In this document: positions 8,451 through 15,756 of the stretch, piece by piece
How the letters are laid out: every line of letters begins with the position of its first letter
Position numbering within the stretch: position 1 is the first letter of the stretch
Source: Bradyrhizobium sp.
GTDB lineage: Bacteria > Pseudomonadota > Alphaproteobacteria > Rhizobiales > Xanthobacteraceae
Direction of reading: 5' to 3'
NCBI GenBank assembly: GCA_028290305.1
Contig: JAQGKC010000292.1
Location: forward strand, 1-37,503
DNA length: 37,503 nucleotides
Notes under the pieces: model-generated
The model's input: the letters and a program-made list of their open reading frames with translations, nothing else
What the model was told of the DNA's origin: nothing
The model's database searches: none
Program-made: the position numbers and the translations under genes

Positions 8451-8523
8451 GCCGCCCAGGTTCTCTTGATTCTTTTCCGCGGCCCCGGAAATTCTCCACG
8501 CAGGCCTGATAAAGGCGGCTTAT
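8447..8523 (+). terminator. Branched inverted-repeat structure after the LysR gene
   Basis: ATAAGCCGCC (8447-8456, overlapping the stop codon) pairs perfectly with GGCGGCTTAT (8514-8523), and an AT-rich tail follows. Inside the 57-nt loop a second stem, TTTCCG (8474-8479) with CGGAAA (8486-8491), can form. The arrangement suggests a multi-branched terminator or a processed mRNA 3' end for the LysR gene. The long loop makes a simple intrinsic terminator less certain. Confidence 0.45.
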
Positions 8524-8561
8524 TTAATTCGTCAAACAAATTATTGGCTGCTCAGGCTTCT

Positions 8562-8599
8562 CGATTTGTAGTCTCTCCTGGAAACGACGTCGCAAATCG
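8562..8599. promoter_or_regulatory. Inverted repeat upstream of the Rieske oxygenase genes
   Basis: CGATTTG (8562-8568) and CAAATCG (8593-8599) are perfect inverted arms with 24 nt between them. The second arm ends 25 nt before the oxygenase ATG. The position suits a LysR or other regulator site controlling the operon, or a 5' leader hairpin. There is no second copy in the window to support it. Confidence 0.35.
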
Positions 8600-8624
8600 T
8601 CACATCTCCGAAAGAGAGCCGTAA

Positions 8625-9884
8625 ATGTTGACCGCAGCAGAATCCACGGACATCAACTTTAAAGAGTTCAAATGGCCGGCAGAGGGCGTGACCCGCGCTC
8701 CATATCGCCTGTTTACGGATCCTGAGATCTACGAACAGGAGCAACAGCGGATTTTTCGGGGCCGTGCCTGGAATTTCCTCGGACTTGACGTCGAGATCCC
8801 AAACCCGGGCGACTATAAAACGACGACCGTAGGCGAAACGCCCGTGATCGTTACGCGCGATCTGGAAGGAAAAATACACGGGATGATCAACCGATGTGCG
8901 CACAAGGGCGCGCTCGTCTGCCTGAAGAAGAAGGACAACGTCTCAAGTCTTTCATGCGTGTACCACGCATGGAACTACGAGCTCGATGGGAGGCTCAAGA
9001 GTGTCGCATTCCGCAATGGCGTGCGCGGTGAAGGCGGTATGCCGAAAGACTTCGACGTAAGCCGGCACCGGCTTCAGCCGCTGAAGGTGGAAAGTTTCTG
9101 TGGAATGATCTTCGGAACGTTCGCCGAGGACATGGAAGACGTGGAGACCTATTTGGGCCCGGACATGGCCGCCTTCATCAAGCGCAATCTCGGGCGGCCT
9201 CTACGCATCCTCGGTACCCACAGCCAGACCATCCACAACAACTGGAAACTCTACGCCGAAAACTTGCGTGATTCCTATCATGCGACCTTACTGCACACGT
9301 TCTACACGACGTTCAAGGTCAATCGTCTCGATATGGATGGCGGCATCGTTCTGTCCGACCGCAAGTGGCACCACCTCAGCTTCGCACGCCGGGCCAAGCT
9401 GACCGAAGCCGCCGAATACCGGGAATCGAACGTCCATTCCGCCAGCTACGACTCGGCACTGGAGGGACCGGGACTCCTGCAAGCGTGGGAGGAATTCGAT
9501 GACGGCATCACGCACAGCATCCAGACCGTCTTTCCGAACATGTGCATCCAGTTCACGCTCAATTCCCTGGCGATCCGCTTCTTCGCGCCACGCGGTATCA
9601 ACAAGACCGAGCTGTTCTGGATCTATCTCGGTTACGACCGCGACACCGAAGAGCAGTCGCAGATGCGCATTATGCAAAGCAACTTGACCGGTGCGGCCGG
9701 CCTCGTCTCGCTCGAAGACGGCTGCATCAACGAATTCGTCCAGCGCGGTACGCGCGCGGATCCACAATGCGCATCGTTCATGGAAATGGGCGGCCGCAAG
9801 GTCGAGTCTGAAAAGAACTCGCGCGCAACGGAAACGGCTGTGCGTGGGTTCTGGCAGGGCTACCGCGACATCATGGGATTCTAG
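8625..9884 (+). CDS. Rieske aromatic ring-hydroxylating oxygenase, large subunit (NagG/AntA-like)
   Basis: This 419-residue alpha subunit has an N-terminal Rieske domain with ligands C91, H93, C111 and H114 (CAH and CVYHAW), and a C-terminal mononuclear iron domain. The bridging aspartate is D216 and iron ligands are H219, H224 (DSYHATLLH) and D365 (LEDG). The segment FRNGVRGEGGMPKDFD between the two resembles salicylate 5-hydroxylase and anthranilate 1,2-dioxygenase large subunits. The enzyme should hydroxylate an aromatic acid with O2 and NADH-derived electrons. It is followed after 3 nt by its beta subunit. No ferredoxin or reductase gene lies nearby, so electrons must come from partners encoded elsewhere. 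The exact substrate is undetermined. Confidence 0.92.
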   Translation: MLTAAESTDINFKEFKWPAEGVTRAPYRLFTDPEIYEQEQQRIFRGRAWNFLGLDVEIPNPGDYKTTTVGETPVIVTRDLEGKIHGMINRCAHKGALVCLKKKDNVSSLSCVYHAWNYELDGRLKSVAFRNGVRGEGGMPKDFDVSRHRLQPLKVESFCGMIFGTFAEDMEDVETYLGPDMAAFIKRNLGRPLRILGTHSQTIHNNWKLYAENLRDSYHATLLHTFYTTFKVNRLDMDGGIVLSDRKWHHLSFARRAKLTEAAEYRESNVHSASYDSALEGPGLLQAWEEFDDGITHSIQTVFPNMCIQFTLNSLAIRFFAPRGINKTELFWIYLGYDRDTEEQSQMRIMQSNLTGAAGLVSLEDGCINEFVQRGTRADPQCASFMEMGGRKVESEKNSRATETAVRGFWQGYRDIMGF

Positions 9885-9887
9885 ATC

Positions 9888-10397
9888 ATGGCCGATAAGA
9901 TTAGAAAGATTGCTCCGCAGCCGATCGACGCGCCGACTTACGACATGGTGGCCGATCTGATCAGCGATTATGCCCATGCCCTGGACGATGGACACATCGA
10001 TCGATGGCCCGAATTCTTCACCGATTCGGCTCTCTATCACGTGACGACCAGGGAGAACCACGATCAGGGCCTTCCGATCGGCATCATAAGATGCAGCGGC
10101 CGGGGCATGATGGTGGACCGGGTCAAGGCATTCCACACTGCGAACGTCTTCGAGCCCCATAGCTACAATCACCTGGTGGGGCCGGCGGCAATGGGTCCGG
10201 GAAAATCACCCGGCGCGGTCGCGTCGCGTTGCAATTTTCAGATCGTCCGAATCATGGAAAACGGCCGGATGGACTTGTTTGCCACTGGCAAATATCTGGA
10301 CGAGGTCGTTTTCGAGGGCGGCGTTCCGAAATTGAAAGAACGCATTGTCGTTCTCGACTCGCGTAACGTCGATATTCTGATCGTGGTGCCCCTGTAA
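9888..10397 (+). CDS. Ring-hydroxylating oxygenase small (beta) subunit
   Basis: This 169-residue protein of the NTF2-like beta-subunit family starts 3 nt after the alpha-subunit stop. VADLISDYAHALDDGHIDRW near residue 21 and FFTDSALYHVTTRENHDQG are the usual family opening. FHTANVFEPHSYNHLVG near residue 87 and the C-terminal KERIVVLDSRNVDILIVVPL region are also characteristic. Beta subunits hold the alpha3beta3 hexamer together and have no catalytic residues. The tight spacing indicates translational coupling with the large subunit. Its length is normal for salicylate 5-hydroxylase or anthranilate dioxygenase-like partners. No electron-transfer gene follows; the next gene is convergent. Confidence 0.92.
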   Translation: MADKIRKIAPQPIDAPTYDMVADLISDYAHALDDGHIDRWPEFFTDSALYHVTTRENHDQGLPIGIIRCSGRGMMVDRVKAFHTANVFEPHSYNHLVGPAAMGPGKSPGAVASRCNFQIVRIMENGRMDLFATGKYLDEVVFEGGVPKLKERIVVLDSRNVDILIVVPL

Positions 10398-10415
10398 CCG
10401 AACGATACCTGTGAG

Positions 10416-10435
10416 GCTTGGCCACTCTGCCAAGC
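10416..10435. terminator. Hairpin between convergent genes, likely bidirectional terminator
   Basis: GCTTGGC, a 6-nt loop and GCCAAGC form a perfect 7-bp stem in the 80-nt gap between the oxygenase beta subunit and the convergent dehydrogenase gene. No U-run follows on either strand, so the call rests on position and stem. Confidence 0.5.
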
Positions 10436-10477
10436 ACGTTGTCCGACGAAGCCGGATACTGCTTTTCCGGTAACGCG

Positions 10478-11566
10478 CTAATGTGACGCCGCGGATGCGG
10501 TCGCTGTATCCGATCGCAGAATTTCGACGATGGCTTGACCGGTCGCGGCCGTTCCGAGATTGCCGCCCACATCCTTTGTCGCCTGGCCGCAGCGCATGGC
10601 GGCTGCAACCGCGTTTTCGATCGTGCGGGCTGCGGACTCATATCGCACGGCGCCCGAACGCTCGCCGTGCCAGGCGAGCAGCAATGCCGTTGACAAGATC
10701 AATGAGAATGGGTTGGCGACATCACGTCCGGCAATGTCGGGCGCGGATCCGTGAGCGGCCTGTGCCATGGCGTATTTCGCACCGACATTGAGCGAGCCGC
10801 CGAGACCCAGGCTGCCCGACAGCTCAGCGGTCAGATCCGAGAGAATATCGCCGAACATATTGGTCGCAACGATGACGTCGAAGCGGTCCGGCTGACGCAC
10901 GACATGCGCCATCATGGCATCGACAAGGATGTCATCCACGACAAGCTCGGGGTAAGCGCGGGCCGTCTCCCGGCAGATGTCGAGAAACATGCCGTCGCCG
11001 ATCTTCAGGACATTGGCCTTGTGGACGATGGTGAGACGCTTGCGCCGGCGTATGGCAAGCTTGCAGGCGGCCTGTGCTATTCGCTCGCAGCACGTCCGCG
11101 TGATGCGGCGCAGCGAGATAGCGACATCCGGCGTGACGAGAAGCTCACTATTGCCTTGTTCCATGTTGCGGTCGGAATAGAAGCCTTCCGTATTCTCCCG
11201 CACCACGACAAGGTCGAACTCACCAAACCGGTTGCGCAAACCGGGATAGGTGCGAGCCGGCCGCACATTCGCAAAGAGGTCGAGATTCTTCCGGAAATAT
11301 TTCGATGGGTTGATCTCACCGCTGTGCTCGTCCTTGAAATCGAAAGTAGCCGTGGGCCCAAGGATCAATCCGTCCGCGGATTGCACTGTTTCCAGAAGCC
11401 CAGGCCGGACGGTCGCGCCAAATTGCTGCAAGCTTTCATGGCCTACCGCATGTTCTTCTATTTGAACATTCAACTGGAAACGCTCGGACGCCGCGCGCAG
11501 GACGTCAGACGTCGCGGCTGTAATCTCCGGGCCGATGCCGTCACCCGGCAGAACGACGATGCGCAT
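10478..11566 (-). CDS. Isocitrate/isopropylmalate dehydrogenase-family enzyme
   Basis: This 362-residue NAD(P)-dependent beta-decarboxylating dehydrogenase begins MRIVVLPGDGIGPEI. It carries the family signature NMFGDILSDLTAELSG near residue 230, the substrate-binding ENTEGFYS segment, and HGSAPDIAGRDVANP near residue 275, the NAD-binding part. The family includes isopropylmalate, isocitrate, tartrate/malate and homoisocitrate dehydrogenases. The ENTEGFYSD wording is closer to the isocitrate/homoisocitrate/tartrate-type than to classical LeuB. A ribosome-binding site AAGGGGAT precedes the ATG. It is the last gene of the ABC-transporter operon, 27 nt after the ATPase, and so probably oxidises the imported hydroxy-acid; that is inference. 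No leu genes lie nearby. Confidence 0.85.
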   Translation of the reverse strand: MRIVVLPGDGIGPEITAATSDVLRAASERFQLNVQIEEHAVGHESLQQFGATVRPGLLETVQSADGLILGPTATFDFKDEHSGEINPSKYFRKNLDLFANVRPARTYPGLRNRFGEFDLVVVRENTEGFYSDRNMEQGNSELLVTPDVAISLRRITRTCCERIAQAACKLAIRRRKRLTIVHKANVLKIGDGMFLDICRETARAYPELVVDDILVDAMMAHVVRQPDRFDVIVATNMFGDILSDLTAELSGSLGLGGSLNVGAKYAMAQAAHGSAPDIAGRDVANPFSLILSTALLLAWHGERSGAVRYESAARTIENAVAAAMRCGQATKDVGGNLGTAATGQAIVEILRSDTATASAASH

Positions 11567-11593
11567 GCTGATCCCCTTAAACCACTATCCCTG

Positions 11594-12697
11594 CTAATCG
11601 TAGGATGACGGCCCGGTATCGCGATAGGCCCAGCAAGCTTCCCGTGGCAGACAAACCGACGTCTCGACCCCGACCTGGTGGCGCGCCGCCGTGCCGAGCT
11701 CAAGTGCCTCCAGCCGCCGGCCGAACAGATCGATTTCGTAGATGGTCTGCGTACCCTGATAGCGGCGGTCGAGGACGCGTGCGGGAAATACATTGGCGCC
11801 ATCCTGCTTGCCAATACCGATGTTTTCCGGCCGCAATGCGATACGCACCTTTTCGCCCAGATCAGGCGCATGCAGCAGTACCACCTCCCCACGCCGCCCA
11901 TCGCCGAAGTCGACCACGCCAAACTCACCGCTGCGTTCGACCAGGGTACCGGCGAGCTCGTTGGTCGCGCCGGTGAAATTGGCGACGAACGGATCGGCCG
12001 GCCGATTGTAGATCTGGTCCGGCGTGCCCATTTGCAGCAGCTTGCCATTGCGCATCACGCCGATACGGTCGCCAAGCACGACTGCCTCGGCCTGGTCGTG
12101 CGTGACGTAGAGCGCGGTCATGCCAGTCTGCTTGAGGATAATTCTGAGATCATCGCGCAGCCGCAGGCGCAGTTTGGCATCGAGATTCGACAGCGGCTCG
12201 TCGAGCAGCAACAGTTGCGGCCGGTAAACGATGCTGCGCGCCAGCGCGACGCGCTGCATCTGACCACCTGACAAGGCCACCACCGGCCGGTCGGCATATT
12301 CCGACAGGCCGACCAACTCCAGCACCTCGTTAACTTTGCTGTTGGCGTCAGCGCGTGTGATTTTGCGGTGCTTGAGCGGATAAATCACGTTCTGCCGCAC
12401 GGTCATGTGCGGCCACACCGCGTAGGATTGAAACACCATGCCGAGGTCGCGCGACCTGGGCGGCACGAGAATGCCGCGGCTGGGCGACGACACCATGCGC
12501 CCGGCAATGCTGATCTCGCCTGATGTCGGATGCTCAAGCCCGGCGACGCAGCGCAACGTCGTGGTCTTGCCGCAGCCGGAGGGGCCGAGCAGGACCACGA
12601 TCTCGCCGGCCGGCACCGCAAAGCTTACGCCGTCAATGGCCGGCCGGCCGATCGAAAACTGCTTGCGCAGGTCGGTGACCTCGAGCGTTGCCGTCAT
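11594..12697 (-). CDS. ABC transporter ATP-binding protein (FbpC/PotA-like)
   Basis: This 367-residue ATPase has Walker A GPSGCGKT (38-45), signature LSGGQ (142-146), Walker B LLLLDE (162-167) with SNLD after it, and the switch histidine in VTHDQAEA. A TOBE domain occupies the C-terminal third (about 285-350; RPENIGIG). I start at the ATG at 12697 (MTATLEVTDLRKQF); an upstream in-frame ATG at 12763 would add 22 unrelated residues and overlap the binding-protein gene. It powers the importer formed with the fused permease and binding protein upstream. The Fe(III)/thiamine/spermidine/phosphonate-type ATPase family does not itself reveal the solute. Confidence 0.93.
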   Translation of the reverse strand: MTATLEVTDLRKQFSIGRPAIDGVSFAVPAGEIVVLLGPSGCGKTTTLRCVAGLEHPTSGEISIAGRMVSSPSRGILVPPRSRDLGMVFQSYAVWPHMTVRQNVIYPLKHRKITRADANSKVNEVLELVGLSEYADRPVVALSGGQMQRVALARSIVYRPQLLLLDEPLSNLDAKLRLRLRDDLRIILKQTGMTALYVTHDQAEAVVLGDRIGVMRNGKLLQMGTPDQIYNRPADPFVANFTGATNELAGTLVERSGEFGVVDFGDGRRGEVVLLHAPDLGEKVRIALRPENIGIGKQDGANVFPARVLDRRYQGTQTIYEIDLFGRRLEALELGTAARHQVGVETSVCLPREACWAYRDTGPSSYD

Positions 12698-12725
12698 GAT
12701 TGCAATCGCTTCATCGACGCGCCGA

Positions 12726-13772
12726 TCACTGGCGGTACCCGAAGGTCTTGTCCCAATCCGCAACCCAGGCCGCGTGCAGCTTCACGTAATCGTCGAACTT
12801 GGGTAGCCAGACCTTGACGATCTTGGGATCGAAGCCTTCGGGATAGAACGGCGCCACTTTCAGCGACGTGAGATTGCCAAGCTCCTTGATCATGAAGGTC
12901 TGCCCCTCTTTCGACATGCACCAGTTGAGGAACAGTTTGGCGGCGTTGGGGTGTGCTGCGGTCTTCGGAATTCCAGAGGCATAGGGATTTGCCGGCACGC
13001 CTTCGGGCGGGAAGATGATCTTGACCGGCGCGCCGTCTTTCTGTTTCGGGTAGATCGCATTGTATAGCAACGGACCCATCGCAACTTCGCCACGCACCAG
13101 CGAGTCTGCCATCGGCGCACCGGACGGATAGAGAATCGGATGGGTTGCGGCCTGCTTGGCCCAGTAATCCTCGCCGAGCACCTGCCGCTCGAACATGATG
13201 CGGGTCCAGGTGGTGCCGCCGGATTGGGCGAACACCTGTCCGGTCATTTTGTCGTATTCGGGCTTGGTCAGATCCTTCCAGGTCGTCGGCGGATCCTTGA
13301 CGAGCTCGGTATTGTAGGCGATCGACCAGACCACGGTGGCGCGCGGCCACAGCTTCGGCGAAATCAGCGCATCGGGATTGTAGTCGGCGGCATTGGGCGG
13401 TGCGTAATCCTGGAACAGGTCGGCCAGCGGCAGCATCAGCGCGCGATCGGAATGATCGACGATGTCCGCGATCAACTTGCCGGCTGCGGCCTCGGTCCTG
13501 ACGCGGGTGATGAGCTGGCCGCCCGGCGCGCGCACCATCTCGACCTTGATCTCCGGGAAACGCTTGTTGAACTCCTTGATGACCTCCTGCTCAACTTCGG
13601 CGAAATTCGCCGTATAGAACACCAGTTTGCCTTCCGCCTTGGCCGCCGCGATCAATTCGGGCGAGCCGAAGTCCTCCTGCGCCAGTGCCGGTGCGCCGCT
13701 CAGCGCGATGCCGAGACCGATGACGCCTGCCATAGCGGCGATCCCGGCGACAATTTTTTTGTTCACAGCCAA
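12726..13772 (-). CDS. Periplasmic binding protein of Fe(III)-type ABC importer
   Basis: This 348-residue extracellular solute-binding protein has a signal peptide of about 31 residues (cleavage after PALA before QEDFG). KLVFYTANFAEVEQEVIKEF near residue 48 is characteristic of the AfuA/FbpA-like family 1 proteins. VVWSIAYNTELVKDPPTTWK and ASGIPKTAAHPNAAKLFLNW are further family stretches. A GGGAGGAATT ribosome-binding site precedes the ATG. It lies 17 nt after the permease and 28 nt before the ATPase. The classical paired tyrosines of iron binding are not obvious, and many members of this family bind organic acids or phosphonates, so ligand identity is open. The downstream dehydrogenase hints at a hydroxy-carboxylate. 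Confidence 0.9.
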   Translation of the reverse strand: MAVNKKIVAGIAAMAGVIGLGIALSGAPALAQEDFGSPELIAAAKAEGKLVFYTANFAEVEQEVIKEFNKRFPEIKVEMVRAPGGQLITRVRTEAAAGKLIADIVDHSDRALMLPLADLFQDYAPPNAADYNPDALISPKLWPRATVVWSIAYNTELVKDPPTTWKDLTKPEYDKMTGQVFAQSGGTTWTRIMFERQVLGEDYWAKQAATHPILYPSGAPMADSLVRGEVAMGPLLYNAIYPKQKDGAPVKIIFPPEGVPANPYASGIPKTAAHPNAAKLFLNWCMSKEGQTFMIKELGNLTSLKVAPFYPEGFDPKIVKVWLPKFDDYVKLHAAWVADWDKTFGYRQ

Positions 13773-13789
13773 TTCCTCCCTGTTTTTAT

Positions 13790-15559
13790 TTATCCCGTGC
13801 GGGCAACGCTGCCCTGCGCTGCCCCCCTCGACAGCCAGTTTGCGCCTCCGATGAGAACGCCGAGCAAAACCGTCTGCACCAGACTGAAGGCGGCGGTTTT
13901 TCCGAGATTTCCGCCTTCATAATAGTCGAGCAGCAGCACCGACATCACCATGGTATTGCTGGTGTAAAGAAACAGCGATGAGCCGAGTTCGCGGATTGCC
14001 AGCACAAACAGCAGCGTCATCGAGGCGATCACACCGGGCCGCGCCAGCGGCAACACGATCGTTCTGATGGTGCCGAGCATCCCCTTGCCGCAAATCCAGG
14101 CGGCCTCTTCAAGCTCGCGATGGATTTGCAGGAACGAGGTCGACAACGCCTTGACCGTATCCGGCATGAAGCGCGCGATGAAGGCCAGCGCCAGAATCCA
14201 GATGGTGCCGTAAAGTCCGCCGGGAATGCCGATCCAGGCCCACAGATAGGCAACGCCGATCACGAGCCCCGGAATCGCCACCGGTATGGTCGATACCAGA
14301 TCGATCCCGCGCCGACCCGGCACATGGGTACGATGAATCGTGTAGCCGATGGCAAAGGCGAGCGTGCCGCCAACCACGGCGGTGATGATTCCGACCTCGA
14401 CCGCATTGTAGATCGACTTCAGGGTCAGCGGATTGTCGAAGATGCTGTAGAAATGCATCAGCGAGTACTGACGCATGTCGAACAGACTGGCGGCGTCGCG
14501 GATGAACATGAATTTGCGGAACGCCGCCACGATCAACGCCAGGCTCGGAAGGATCACGACCACCAACAGATAGACAATGCCGAGCCCGAAGGTGAACCAG
14601 CGCCAGGGGCCGAGATCGAGGTGGCGCGGCCGATAGGCTTTACCGGCGACGGTGGTGTAGCTGCGGCCGCTGAGCACCTTCTGCTGCAGAAACACCAGCA
14701 GGCCGGTCACGACCATCAAGAGAATCGCGACCGCCGCCGCGGTGTTGTAGAGCGGCGGCGACCAGTTGGTGAGCTTGAAAATATATGTCGTCAGCACGCT
14801 GATATTGGTCGGCGCACCCAACACCGCCGGAATACCATAGATGCCGAGCATCACGATGAACGACAGCAGCATGCCGGATACGATCGCCGGCATGATCAGC
14901 GGGAACGTCACCGAGAACAACGTCGCGAACGCACTGGCGCCGGAAATTTCGGCGGCCTCTTCCAGGCTCGGGTCCATGTTACGTAGCGCCGACGAGGCGA
15001 ACATGTAGACGTACGGCGCGTAATAGATGCCGAACACGAACACCAATCCCCACAGCGAATAAAAATTCACGTGCCAGTTGACACCCGCCCATTTGAACAT
15101 GGTGTTGATCAGGCCGGTCTTCGGCGAACCGAGGATGGTCCAGGCCACGCCCGCGACCAGCGGCGGCGCGAATAGCGGCAGGATGCTGGCCGCTGCGATG
15201 AAGCCCTTGAACGGCGTGTTGGTGCGCACGACGATCCAGGAAAACGCCAGCCCGATCACAACCGCGATCAACGTACCGCCGCCGCAGGCGACAAGTGTAT
15301 TGAACAGCGCCTCGGCGACGTTCGGGTTGACCAGCACGGCGAGGAAATTGGCGATCGACAGATGGCTCAGGCTGAAGCCATCGACCACCGGGTTGGTATC
15401 GGTCAGCGCGCCCAGCAACAGTGTGAGGACCGGATAGATAACCAGAAAGCCCAGGATCGCCAGCAACAGCGCAACCCACAAGCCAGCCATGACGCGCCGA
15501 CGAATGCCCTCAACGCCGCTGCGCGCAACCTTGGTGCGCCGGCCCTCCTGCCCGTTCAA
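13790..15559 (-). CDS. ABC importer fused permease (FbpB-like, two permease domains)
   Basis: This permease of about 589 residues contains two binding-protein-dependent transport domains in one chain and about 12 membrane segments. The two EAA-type loops are LEEAAEISGASAFATLFSVT and LEEAAWICGKGMLGTIRTIV, which contact the ATPase. I favour the TTG at 15559 (NGQEGRR...), because GAGAGGG lies 6 nt upstream. An ATG at 15682 would need a long unusual N-terminus, and an ATG at 15490 lacks a ribosome-binding site. The short Arg-rich N-terminus before the first helix fits this family. It is the first gene of the operon permease, binding protein, ATPase, dehydrogenase and is divergent from the M1 aminopeptidase. 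Confidence 0.88.
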   Translation of the reverse strand: MNGQEGRRTKVARSGVEGIRRRVMAGLWVALLLAILGFLVIYPVLTLLLGALTDTNPVVDGFSLSHLSIANFLAVLVNPNVAEALFNTLVACGGGTLIAVVIGLAFSWIVVRTNTPFKGFIAAASILPLFAPPLVAGVAWTILGSPKTGLINTMFKWAGVNWHVNFYSLWGLVFVFGIYYAPYVYMFASSALRNMDPSLEEAAEISGASAFATLFSVTFPLIMPAIVSGMLLSFIVMLGIYGIPAVLGAPTNISVLTTYIFKLTNWSPPLYNTAAAVAILLMVVTGLLVFLQQKVLSGRSYTTVAGKAYRPRHLDLGPWRWFTFGLGIVYLLVVVILPSLALIVAAFRKFMFIRDAASLFDMRQYSLMHFYSIFDNPLTLKSIYNAVEVGIITAVVGGTLAFAIGYTIHRTHVPGRRGIDLVSTIPVAIPGLVIGVAYLWAWIGIPGGLYGTIWILALAFIARFMPDTVKALSTSFLQIHRELEEAAWICGKGMLGTIRTIVLPLARPGVIASMTLLFVLAIRELGSSLFLYTSNTMVMSVLLLDYYEGGNLGKTAAFSLVQTVLLGVLIGGANWLSRGAAQGSVARTG

Positions 15560-15756
15560 AGCGTTTCCCTCTCGCCGGCGACCATTCTTGTTGTTGGATC
15601 GCCTTGGATCGAAGCTTAGTTGATCGCGCCGCAGCGGGGAAGGTAGAAGAAAGTCGATCGGCGGAAGTAACCTCCCGCTCACGCAACCCCGGTCAAACCT
15701 TCGTTTTTCCTCGCAATTTGTGTCCCGCTAGGGTAATTCACGGCGGCGTTGAAGCA

